Shown: piece after piece, positions 1 to 8,519 of the stretch
How positions within the stretch are numbered: position 1 is the first letter of the stretch
Layout: every line of letters starts with the position of its first letter
Source of the DNA: Rubrobacter sp.
GTDB lineage: Bacteria > Actinomycetota > Rubrobacteria > Rubrobacterales > Rubrobacteraceae
Length of the DNA: 10,439 bases
NCBI GenBank assembly: GCA_019247245.1
Contig: JAFAPF010000111.1
Location: 1-10,439 of the forward strand
Direction: 5' to 3'
The notes under the pieces: generated by a model
Seen by the model: only the letters and a program-made list of their open reading frames with translations
Databases searched by the model: none
Told to the model about the DNA's origin: nothing
Translations under genes and position numbers: made by a program

Positions 1-986
1 CGGATGCGTTCCGCCGTTCCCTCGAGCAACTTGTCCCCCACCTCGTACCCTAAAGAATCGTTCACGGCCTTGAAATTATCGAGGCCCAGGAACAGCACCG
101 CGACGGCATTCTTGGGCCGACCTTCGCGGGCCAGAGCTTGCTCAAGACGGCTCATGAACAAGGTCCGGTTCGGCAGGCTGGTCAAAGTATCGTGGACCGC
201 CTGGTATATCAGCCTCTCCTCAAGAAACCTACGCTCGCTGACGTCTCGCAGGTTGACCACGATCCCCTTCACGCTCGTCTCGGCCAGCCGATTCTTGCCG
301 CTGACCTCAAGATGACGCCAGGAGCCGTCCGCATGGCGAAACCGGAATTCTAGGAGTAGGTTGGCCCCGGGCCGGCCCGAGCTAGTGGTATATGCTCTGA
401 GCACTCGCGCTACGTCGTCCGGGTGGATATAGTCGAAGACGCTCTTCCCGACCAGCTCCTCGGGGTGGTAGCCTAACACCCATTCGACGGCAGGGCTCTC
501 GTAGAGTATCGTGCCGTCGGCCTTGAGGACCGTGATGATATCCGAGGCGTTTTGCATCAGAAGGTGGAAGCGCTCTTCAGCCTGCCTGCGCTGGACGGCA
601 CGGCGAACAGAGCGCTCTAGCAGAGGTGCTTCGATGTGCTCTCTGGTCAGGTAGTCCACTGCTCCGGCATCCATTGCTTCTAGGCCCGCTTCGTGCTCGC
701 CCTCCGCGGTCAGCATTATTACCGGCGCTCTATATCCCCTGCCGACCATTTCCTGCAAGAGTTCCAACCCGCTACGCTCGCCGAGATGATAATTCACAAC
801 GTATGCATAGTACCGGTTGCACTTGATCATCTTGAGTGCAGCCTCATAGGACGCCGCCCACTCTAGAACAAACCTTGACCCTTTGGCTTCACAAAGCAAA
901 TCGCGGACCATAATGTAGTCCTGCTCGTCAAGGGCGACGAGTAGCACGCTCGTCTGGTAGGCGTATGTTTCAGCTTCCGCTGTCAT
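1..986 (-). CDS. REC-PAS-GGDEF signalling protein with degenerate receiver (partial, C-terminus cut by window edge)
   Basis: Reading from the ATG at 986, the frame stays open for 328 codons to the window edge. Residues about 12-125 are a CheY-like receiver, about 135-250 a PAS/PAC domain (GYHPEELVGKS, then HADGSWRHLEV), and from about 262 a GGDEF domain begins (HDTLTSLPNR, then DNFKAVNDSLGYEVGDKLLE). The GGDEF signature itself and any EAL domain lie outside the window. Key receiver residues are changed: the phosphoacceptor position in VVNYHLGERSG is Asn65, the usual acidic pair after LLV is Ala18-Leu19, and the conserved Lys is Arg114. In the GGDEF part, the first metal-ligand Asp of the usual FLDLDNFK is Gly300 (FLGLDNFK). 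The family normally makes or degrades cyclic di-GMP in the cytoplasm. Phosphorylation and cyclase activity are doubtful here, so it may be a PAS-driven or purely binding protein. A GGAG about 10 nt upstream supports the start. It is divergent from the prenyltransferase gene. Confidence 0.88.
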   Translation of the reverse strand, partial: MTAEAETYAYQTSVLLVALDEQDYIMVRDLLCEAKGSRFVLEWAASYEAALKMIKCNRYYAYVVNYHLGERSGLELLQEMVGRGYRAPVIMLTAEGEHEAGLEAMDAGAVDYLTREHIEAPLLERSVRRAVQRRQAEERFHLLMQNASDIITVLKADGTILYESPAVEWVLGYHPEELVGKSVFDYIHPDDVARVLRAYTTSSGRPGANLLLEFRFRHADGSWRHLEVSGKNRLAETSVKGIVVNLRDVSERRFLEERLIYQAVHDTLTSLPNRTLFMSRLEQALAREGRPKNAVAVLFLGLDNFKAVNDSLGYEVGDKLLEGTAERI

Positions 987-1300
987 CAACGGGCAACTCC
1001 AGAATTTCTATGTCGATGGTCCGGATCTACCATCTCGATCGACTCTGCACTTCCCCTCTCATAATCTTCATGGAGGCCCTCGGGATCCGTAACCACTAAC
1101 CATAACAGTGAGAAATTGTGCTGAGAAGCCTAAATGCTCACTCGGATAAAGAATGCCGGGGCATGTGTACAAAAAATGTATCAAAGGTCGTAGACGAAAT
1201 ACAACCTTTGGGTGATGTTTTTGAGCTGTTAGTCGTACGAACATACATCTGTGAGATAGGGCTTTCGCCCCAGGTGGAGCCAGGTGAAAGGTTTGGGTGT
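987..1300. other. Divergent intergenic region
   Basis: This stretch of about 310 bp separates the minus-strand REC-PAS-GGDEF gene from the plus-strand prenyltransferase gene, so promoters for both should lie here. It is more AT-rich than the flanking genes. The frame of the prenyltransferase stays open back to a GTG at 1118, but that part has no recognisable domain and does not look like the rest of the protein. I could not place a convincing -35/-10 pair, and I see no RNA gene or strong hairpin. Confidence 0.4.
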
Positions 1301-1303
1301 ATG
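1294..1303 (+). promoter_or_regulatory. Start region favouring ATG 1301 of the prenyltransferase
   Basis: The purine-rich AGGTGAAAGG ends about nine bases before the ATG at 1301, a plausible ribosome binding site. Neither the in-frame GTG at 1118 nor the ATG at 1163 has a comparable match. This is the main sequence reason for choosing the shorter protein. Confidence 0.4.
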
Positions 1304-2200
1304 TTGTACGTTGATTCGGTATTTAGGCGTTGTTGCGAAGCCGCCGGAGTACTCTACCGGTGCTTTCTGGAGGCGAGACCAGCGGTTCAGGGGATCTTCC
1401 TACTGCGTTTTCTAGCTGGTGCTTCTTTCGCTAACCCTCTTGTCGTCGGTGGAGTAAAGCTCTCGCTATTGATAGGAGCAGCGCTCTGGGTCTGCGCGAC
1501 GTTATCGGTATACATATTTAACGGGGTCATGGATGTCGAGGAGGATCGGATCAACGGCTCTTCGAGGCCGGTGGCGCGCGGAAAGCTGAAGATTGCACAT
1601 GCTACAGGGGTGACCGGGGGGCTCGCTGCTCTAAGCGTTATAGGCAGCTTCGGCCTGGGGAGCACTATGGTGTGGAGTGTCGTCGCGTTGCTCGCTCTGG
1701 GGTGGCTGTACTCAGGTCCGCCCTTCTACCTGAAGCGTTCACCTACGGGGTGGACAATTATGGGGATAATAGTGGCCTATATAACCTACAACGTCGGTTA
1801 TGTAGCAAACGGAGGTGGAAGCGCCGTTTACTCCCTCTTCATCTTTGCTACGATAATGGCGCTATGGTTGGGGCTCGTGAGCCAGACGAAGGATCTCTCC
1901 GATATCGAAGGCGACAAGCAAGCTGGGCGGAGAAGCGGACCGGTGATCTGGGGTGAGAATGCAGCGCGGCTAGTTTACTCAGGGGTGGCACTCTCCCTTG
2001 GCGGAGGGTACATCCTGGCCGCTGCATTTTTTGCACCAGGTTTGCTGATTCCAGCCCTCGTGCTGGCGTTGGGGGCAGTGGTCGTTACGGCGATCGCGCT
2101 CGGTCCCTGGAGCAGAGGGGAAAAGTCGAGACGCAGAAAGCCATATAAGGCATTCATGCTCACCCAGTATGGCGCGAACTTAGCGGTTGTGCTCTGCTAG
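1301..2200 (+). CDS. UbiA-family prenyltransferase
   Basis: An integral-membrane prenyltransferase that moves a polyprenyl group from its diphosphate onto an acceptor; the substrate cannot be told. Numbering from the far-upstream GTG at 1118, the two Asp-rich Mg-diphosphate motifs are NGVMDVEEDRINGSSRP (N135, D139, D143) and KDLSDIEGDKQAGRR (D259, D262, D266). The usual YSGPPFYLK lies between them at 198-206, and about eight hydrophobic segments are visible from residue 90 on. I prefer the ATG at 1301 (300 aa): AGGTGAAAGG precedes it at good spacing, the length fits the family, and the 61 extra residues from 1118 match nothing I know. The C-terminus stops inside what reads as the last membrane helix (NLAVVLC), so it may be slightly shortened. 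Relatives act in quinone, chlorophyll, heme O, archaeal-type lipid and secondary metabolite pathways. No partner biosynthetic gene is seen nearby. Confidence 0.87.
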   Translation: MLYVDSVFRRCCEAAGVLYRCFLEARPAVQGIFLLRFLAGASFANPLVVGGVKLSLLIGAALWVCATLSVYIFNGVMDVEEDRINGSSRPVARGKLKIAHATGVTGGLAALSVIGSFGLGSTMVWSVVALLALGWLYSGPPFYLKRSPTGWTIMGIIVAYITYNVGYVANGGGSAVYSLFIFATIMALWLGLVSQTKDLSDIEGDKQAGRRSGPVIWGENAARLVYSGVALSLGGGYILAAAFFAPGLLIPALVLALGAVVVTAIALGPWSRGEKSRRRKPYKAFMLTQYGANLAVVLC

Positions 2201-2435
2201 CGTGAAGAAGACCACATAAGTATGGATCAGCATAGATCGAAAATAAATCATTCAAGGTAACACGAAAATACCTGATTTAGGGGGTCTACCTGATCTCCCC
2301 GCAGAAGCATGCTACCATTGTAGCGCTGTAAGGGGGTTCTTCTCCGGCGGGAAAGAGTAGGAAGCAGAAGATAAGGCAGTAACATACTCCGCTAAGAGGA
2401 GAGTTGATTACGAAACGGGAAGGTTATGATACAGT
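2201..2435 (+). other. Intergenic region before the two-component operon
   Basis: These 235 bp lie between the prenyltransferase stop and the histidine kinase start. No open frame of interest and no clear rho-independent terminator is visible. The 3' end carries the promoter-like pair described separately. A weak GGGG/CCCC inverted repeat near 2281-2300 is too short to interpret. Confidence 0.35.
2404..2430 (+). promoter_or_regulatory. Candidate promoter of the histidine kinase operon
   Basis: TTGATT at 2404-2409 and TATGAT at 2425-2430 resemble sigma70/SigA -35 and -10 elements, but the spacer is 15 bases, shorter than the ideal 17. The -10 box ends only five bases before the GTG at 2436, so use of both would give a transcript starting at or next to the start codon. 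Leaderless transcripts are common in Actinomycetota, so this is possible, but it is inferred from sequence only. Confidence 0.3.
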
Positions 2436-3542
2436 GTGATCGGGCACGAAACCTTCACAGGTCACCTGGATATGGTCGCCGACCTCCTTGAGGCACGTCT
2501 CGAGGAGGTCATCGCGATTTATGAAGAAAGGCTACGCGCCATCAGAAGTCCTCTAATCTCTGAAACGGAAACGCGCGAGCAAGTGATGGCCCAGGCGCGG
2601 TCGGTACTGAAAGAGGTTACGGGAACGTTGCGCGGAAGGGGAATGTCTTCTGATATGCAACAAGGCGCAGCTTATCTGTCCGAGAATATAGGGGTTTCGA
2701 GGGCTAGTGGTAGCGTACATGCCTTCCATTCCCTTCGGGCCGTGGTGGCTTTCTCCGAGGCAACACTGGCAGTGCTCGTTGACAATCTACCCCCATCTCC
2801 GACCTCAAGGAGTGAGGTAGCAGCGGTAGCCCTGACTATCCAAAATAGCTTTATGGAACGTGTTATGAGAGCAGCTATGGCATACGCCAATTATCTACTC
2901 GAGAAGGCTCACGCATCCCATGCCGACGAGCGGCGGAGAATTAGCAGAGAGCTGCATGACAGAGTAGCTCATTCCATAATGGTGGCGTTCCGGAGCCTGG
3001 AGCTTCACGAGGTCTACGAAGGCAAAGATCCTGCGAAGGCTCAGGCAAAGTTAGAACTCGCCAAGAGTACCACGCAAGAAGCACTCGAACTGACCAGGAG
3101 CCTATCGAGGGAACTACGCAGCACGTCGGCAGGAGAAGGGCTAGAGATAGCCCTATCGGAGCTTCTCAGCATTAGCGTACCTTGGGAGATCCAATCCCGG
3201 GTTTCGGTTGAGGGTGATGAGTCGCTGCTCATGCCCCAAGTACGCGACGAGTTGTTCTTAACCCTTCGTGAAGGTATAAGGAACGCCGTGACGCACTCCA
3301 AAGCCAGTACCATAATCGTCGAGGTGGATATCGCCGAAAACCAGGTCAAGGCAGCCGTCGAAGATGACGGCAGTGGGTTTATACTCGGAAGGAAGGAGCC
3401 CCGTACCACTGGCGGTACGGGGCTCGCCTCCATGAAGGAGCGTACAGCGCTTCTCGGAGGCACCTTATCCTTAACGTCCGAACCTGGGGCAGGTACGAGG
3501 ATCGAGATCTGTTTGCCTTTGCTGCCTGGGAGCCGGCGTTGA
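2436..3542 (+). CDS. Soluble two-component sensor histidine kinase (HisKA_3 / NarL-partner type)
   Basis: A cytoplasmic sensor kinase that should autophosphorylate on His and pass phosphate to the regulator encoded next. Residues about 14-155 form an all-helical N-terminal domain of unknown ligand, with no membrane segment, somewhat like the RsbRD-type input domains. The dimerisation/phosphoacceptor helix is ERRRISRELHDRVAHSIM with His174. The HATPase domain shows an N-box (REGIRNAVTHS, N283), G1 (VEDDGSGF, D311) and G2 (GGTGLASMKER, 326-336), all intact. The GTG at 2436 gives 368 aa; the ATG at 2472 is an alternative, since the GGGAAGG upstream of the GTG is set rather far away (12 nt). The last codons overlap the regulator start, indicating translational coupling. 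The signal sensed cannot be told. The upstream prenyltransferase gene is the nearest possible target but is separated by 235 bp. Confidence 0.93.
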   Translation: MIGHETFTGHLDMVADLLEARLEEVIAIYEERLRAIRSPLISETETREQVMAQARSVLKEVTGTLRGRGMSSDMQQGAAYLSENIGVSRASGSVHAFHSLRAVVAFSEATLAVLVDNLPPSPTSRSEVAAVALTIQNSFMERVMRAAMAYANYLLEKAHASHADERRRISRELHDRVAHSIMVAFRSLELHEVYEGKDPAKAQAKLELAKSTTQEALELTRSLSRELRSTSAGEGLEIALSELLSISVPWEIQSRVSVEGDESLLMPQVRDELFLTLREGIRNAVTHSKASTIIVEVDIAENQVKAAVEDDGSGFILGRKEPRTTGGTGLASMKERTALLGGTLSLTSEPGAGTRIEICLPLLPGSRR

Positions 3543-4207
3543 AGGGAAATGACGACCTTATAAAGGTGCTCTTAGTGGATGATCATGCTCTCTTCCGCGA
3601 GGGCGTAGCAGAGATTTTCGACGCAGAAGAGAACATGCAGGTGGTTGGGGAAGCCGAGAACGGCTTGGAAGCCATCACGTTGGCCGCAAAGGAAACGCCG
3701 GACGTGGTGATCCTAGACGTGGAGATGCCTGTGATGGGAGCGGAGATGGCCATCGACCAGATCTTACACGCCTCGCCCTCCTCGAAAGTGCTCGTGCTCA
3801 CCATGTACGACGAGCCCCGCCTGGTTAGAAAACTCCTGGCGCTAGGAGCTCATGGCTACATCGTCAAGAATGCAACGCGGGAAGAGCTCGTTGCCGCGGT
3901 ACACACCGTGTATAGGGTTGAGAACCGCGTCGTTTTGTCGGTGTCTCGTAACACCGCCGATAGGTTGGAAGGGGCAGAGAAAAGCTTGCTCTCCCGCAGA
4001 GAGCTGGAGGTCTTGTTGCTTACAGCAAGAGCAATGAGCAACAGCCAGATAGCCTCTGACCTCCACATCTCAGAAGGCACGGTCAAGCGCCATCTCACCA
4101 ACATATATGCGAAGTTGGGTGTCTCTTCCAGGGCGGACGCTGCAAACAAAGCCCTCATGCGTGGGTTGATAACGTTCAGGGATCTCTCCGAACCTAGTAA
4201 TAAGTAA
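3539..4207 (+). CDS. NarL/FixJ-family response regulator with LuxR-type HTH
   Basis: A DNA-binding transcription regulator and partner of the preceding kinase. The receiver (about 8-125) has the full set of active residues: acidic pair D14-D15 (LLVDDHALFREG), phosphoacceptor D60 (VVILDVEMPVMG), T88 and K110 (YIVKNAT). A LuxR/GerE helix-turn-helix fills about 150-212 (LLSRRELEVLLL, then ISEGTVKRHLTNIYAKLGV). The 222 aa length is typical. The TTG start at 3539 overlaps the kinase stop as TTGA, a common coupled arrangement, and no in-frame ATG precedes the receiver. The target genes are not evident. The stop lies only about five bases from the converging remnant of an adenosine deaminase gene on the other strand, with no clear terminator between them. 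Confidence 0.95.
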   Translation: MKGNDDLIKVLLVDDHALFREGVAEIFDAEENMQVVGEAENGLEAITLAAKETPDVVILDVEMPVMGAEMAIDQILHASPSSKVLVLTMYDEPRLVRKLLALGAHGYIVKNATREELVAAVHTVYRVENRVVLSVSRNTADRLEGAEKSLLSRRELEVLLLTARAMSNSQIASDLHISEGTVKRHLTNIYAKLGVSSRADAANKALMRGLITFRDLSEPSNK

Positions 4208-4212
4208 ATCTT

Positions 4213-4541
4213 CTAAGCTCGAAGACGTACGCCTCTATCGGCGTGGAGCCGCGGGTCGAAGAATATCTTGTGCGGCGCAAGTTCGGGGCTAAAACCCTCT
4301 GCAGATAGGCTCAGATCATAGACTTCCTGCTCATGAAGCAACACCCAGGCACCTTCATAATAGATGCCTAGATGGATCAAAGGCGACTTAAGTTGCAAAC
4401 TCGGCGCACCTTCTCTACCGTGGCAAATGGAAAAGCAAGACCGTTGCGCACGACAGCCTCGGACATCAGCTCGAGTTCCAGGGAGTATTACGCGTGCATG
4501 TGCAGCTCCGCCTCCGGAATGCTCTGAATCAACTTTTCCAT
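4213..4541 (-). pseudogene. Adenosine deaminase remnant (N-terminal third, stop plus frameshift)
   Basis: From the ATG at 4541 the frame reads MEKLIQSIPEAELHMHA, matching the family opening (P-K-A-E-L-H-x-H, where the two His bind the catalytic metal). A TAA at 4488-4490 then stands where the family has the Glu of H-L-E-G-T/S. Past the stop the same frame continues in family style (LELELMSEAVVRNG, FPFATVEKVRR). At about 4380-4390 it shifts frame into a stretch carrying GIYYEGAWVLLHEQEVYDLS and, further on, KIFFDPRLHADRGVRL, both characteristic of adenosine/adenine deaminases. Similarity ends with the stop at 4213, after about 110 of the usual 340 residues; the catalytic Glu, His and Asp region is gone. 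The intact enzyme would convert adenosine to inosine in purine salvage. This copy cannot. It lies just downstream of, and on the same strand as, the EamA transporter. Confidence 0.8.
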
Positions 4542-4573
4542 CGAGTGTGCTTCTTTTCAACCGCCCGGCAGCT

Positions 4574-5512
4574 CTAGTGGAAAGGTGGATGCACCTGGTA
4601 CTGTGTTCTCAGGTCGCCTCCAGAACAGTGATTACTCGCACCCCGTAGGGTGATCTCCGCTCCCACGATGATCAACACTAAGCCGATGACCGCCGCAACC
4701 GTCAGAGATTCACCAAGTAGAAGCACTCCATATAAGAGTGCAAATGCAGGGGTCAGATAGGTTGCGAGCGATGCTCGTTCTTCCCCGATCTGGTCGATGA
4801 GCGAGTAGTAGAGCATGAAGGCCACCGCGGTGCAGAGCAAGCCAAGCGCAATTACTGCTAGCACTGCCCAGGCACTGGGCAGCTCACGAGGTGCCGTGAC
4901 CACAGCTACTGGTAGCGTCAGCAGCGCCCCCACGCTGAGCGCGAAGAAGCTCGTCGTGCTTGCCGGGATACCCTTGTCCTTGTACTGCAGTGCCACGACG
5001 AAGCTCGACAACCCGCCACTGGCCGCCGCGCCAAGCACAGCCAGCGCGCCAAACAATTGACCGAGCGAACCGATAAAGTGGGCCCCCACAACTAGCGCGA
5101 CGCCAATCAGCCCAACTATGAGCCCAGCACCTTGGCGGCGGTTTACCTCCATGTTGTGAGCGAGCACTGGAGCAAACAGCGCGATGAATATCGGTGCTGT
5201 CGAGGCCAGCACGCCCGCAAGACCAGAAGGCACTGTTAATTCACCAAATGCTATCAACATAAACGGTACGGCGATCGCTGACGCTCCGAGCAACAGAGCT
5301 GGGCCGGGCCGCCGCAGAATATCGTTGAGCTTGGAACGTGCCTCTCCTCCTTCGATACGTACGATTATGAAGAGCCCAAGCGCCCCTATTGCTGCCTGAA
5401 AGAACGCGACCTCCACCGCCGAGAAATCAACAAGAGCGTACTTGACTAACAAGAATACGCCACCCCAAAGGGCCGCCACAAGGACAAGCTGGACGATCTG
5501 GCGGGGCGTCAT
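4574..5512 (-). CDS. EamA-family (DMT superfamily) transporter
   Basis: An inner-membrane permease of the drug/metabolite transporter superfamily with ten predicted helices in two EamA repeats. Repeat one is roughly residues 20-150 counted from a GTG at 5554 (LVAALWGGVFLLVKYAL, then the characteristic PSGLAGVLASTAPIFIALFA). Repeat two is about 165-300 (GALAVLGAAASGGLSSFVVA, then ATYLTPAFALLYGVLLLGE). I prefer the ATG at 5512 (MTPRQIVQLVLVAALWGG, 312 aa), because members usually begin a few residues before helix one; the GTG at 5554 would add 14 residues and has no ribosome binding site. A 24-residue hydrophilic tail follows the last helix and runs close to the adenosine deaminase remnant. The substrate is unknown; relatives export amino acids, purines, sugars or drugs. 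It is the only undamaged gene in the minus-strand block between 4213 and 8500. Confidence 0.92.
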   Translation of the reverse strand: MTPRQIVQLVLVAALWGGVFLLVKYALVDFSAVEVAFFQAAIGALGLFIIVRIEGGEARSKLNDILRRPGPALLLGASAIAVPFMLIAFGELTVPSGLAGVLASTAPIFIALFAPVLAHNMEVNRRQGAGLIVGLIGVALVVGAHFIGSLGQLFGALAVLGAAASGGLSSFVVALQYKDKGIPASTTSFFALSVGALLTLPVAVVTAPRELPSAWAVLAVIALGLLCTAVAFMLYYSLIDQIGEERASLATYLTPAFALLYGVLLLGESLTVAAVIGLVLIIVGAEITLRGASNHCSGGDLRTQYQVHPPFH

Positions 5513-5568
5513 CGCTAATCGACCAGTCGGATAAATTCGTGGTAGCCCTGCCACTCGTGCACGAATTC

Positions 5569-5574
5569 AGTATA
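5569..5574 (-). promoter_or_regulatory. Possible -10 box of the transporter gene
   Basis: On the minus strand TATACT lies about 15 bases before the alternative GTG (5554) and 57 before the preferred ATG (5512). No good -35 is seen at 16-18 bases, so the call is weak. Confidence 0.2.
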
Positions 5575-5825
5575 GCTCACCCTTGTCTGGTTCACCTCGC
5601 TTGACCAACAAGCGAAACCATAAGGAGAACCCCTTTTCGAGCACCATCTTTATCTCTCCTTTGGGGCGCAGCGTAACGGAAGGTTGTGGAACCGTCTGGC
5701 ACTCCGGAACCAGCCTAATACGGAACTTCTTCACTATCGTCGCGAGTAAGAGATCCGCTCAGTTATGGCGAGCGAATTATCGATACACAGTACCTTGACA
5801 AAGGTTTGAGCGCTTCTGGCCAACC
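5575..5825. other. Non-coding gap between pseudogene and transporter
   Basis: About 250 bp between the end of the decayed PEP-utilising gene and the transporter. Open frames here are short and show no family motif on either strand. A TTGACA occurs on the plus strand near 5795 but has no partner -10 before a gene. I see nothing else that can be named. Confidence 0.35.
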
Positions 5826-7952
<2,127 letters not shown>

Positions 7953-8231
7953 TGGTTTATCGTGCAGCTCTCCCACGCTCGGCACCAGCCCTTTGTGGCT
8001 CGCGGTGGTTGTGGGCATTCTTTTCTGGGCTCATGTATGTTTACCTTCGCCTTGCTCTATTCGCCTCGGCTAGATGATATTCGCATAAGGCAACCTCGAC
8101 CGAGCAGGGCTGCCGGTGATTTATCCGCTTTTCGGAGACGTCTACTTCGGCCAACAGCAAAAGGCCGAAGCCTCTCCTCCAGGGCCCCAGCCTAGTGAGT
8201 AGTGTCGTCAGAACGATCCGCTTCAAATACT
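7953..8231 (-). other. Gap upstream of the PEP-utilising pseudogene
   Basis: About 280 bp without a recognisable gene. The pseudogene frame is open back to an ATG at 8018, giving 22 additional residues of no clear family character. Directly after the stop at 8232, another minus frame reads EVAELPRVFEADRSDDTTH to a stop near 8194. It could be the shifted C-terminus of the proline-rich protein, but I cannot confirm it. The 61-codon frame at 8041-8226 has no motif and is probably chance. Confidence 0.3.
8145..8170 (-). terminator. Inverted repeat, possible transcription end
   Basis: CTTCGGCC at 8145-8152 and GGCCGAAG at 8163-8170 form a perfect 8-bp GC-rich stem with a 10-base loop. It lies downstream of the proline-rich protein gene on the minus strand. 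No T-run follows on either strand, so a classical rho-independent terminator is not shown; it could still pause polymerase or protect the 3' end of the transcript. Confidence 0.3.
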
Positions 8232-8519
8232 CTAGGTAGCTCCGCGACTTCTCCTATAGCTCTCCCTTATCGTGTCGCCGAAGTACTTCCTGCTACTAGC
8301 AGCGGTGTCTCTCTCATCCTCCGGTGGTTCATCATCTGGAGACCCGTCTGCTATTCTCGTCGGCACTTCCTCCGCTGTTGGAGCATCCGGCGAGGCCTCC
8401 GCCCTCTCCGGGGGCGCAACGTCTACGTCCGGTGAGACGATCGCCTCTGTGCGCAGATGTTCCGCCTGCGGCGGAACATCCCCGGTCGTACCCTCCGTCG
8501 GCACGCTCACCTGGTCCGC
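8232..8519 (-). pseudogene. Continuation of the proline-rich protein beyond the amber codon
   Basis: This stretch is in the same frame as the gene ending at 8520 and is separated from it only by that single TAG. It stays open for about 95 codons and keeps the same composition: GDVPPQAEH, DVAPPERAEASPDAP and DDEPPEDERD, then a basic tail SSRKYFGDTIRESYRRSRGA. A GTG at 8510 could start an independent peptide but has no ribosome binding site. The simplest reading is one ancestral protein of about 308 residues split by a nonsense mutation. Stop readthrough or a sequence error would also fit. Confidence 0.6.

Noticed and set aside
3041..3463. Minus-strand open frame of 140 codons inside the histidine kinase
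   Set aside because: It is Ser-rich without motif and lies fully opposite the conserved kinase core.
5583..5798. Plus-strand frame of 71 codons upstream of the transporter gene
   Set aside because: No domain, no ribosome binding site and no homology I can recognise; it probably arises by chance.
8041..8226. Minus-strand frame of 61 codons before the PEP-utilising pseudogene
   Set aside because: No recognisable motif or ribosome binding site, and it overlaps a hairpin; too weak to call a gene.
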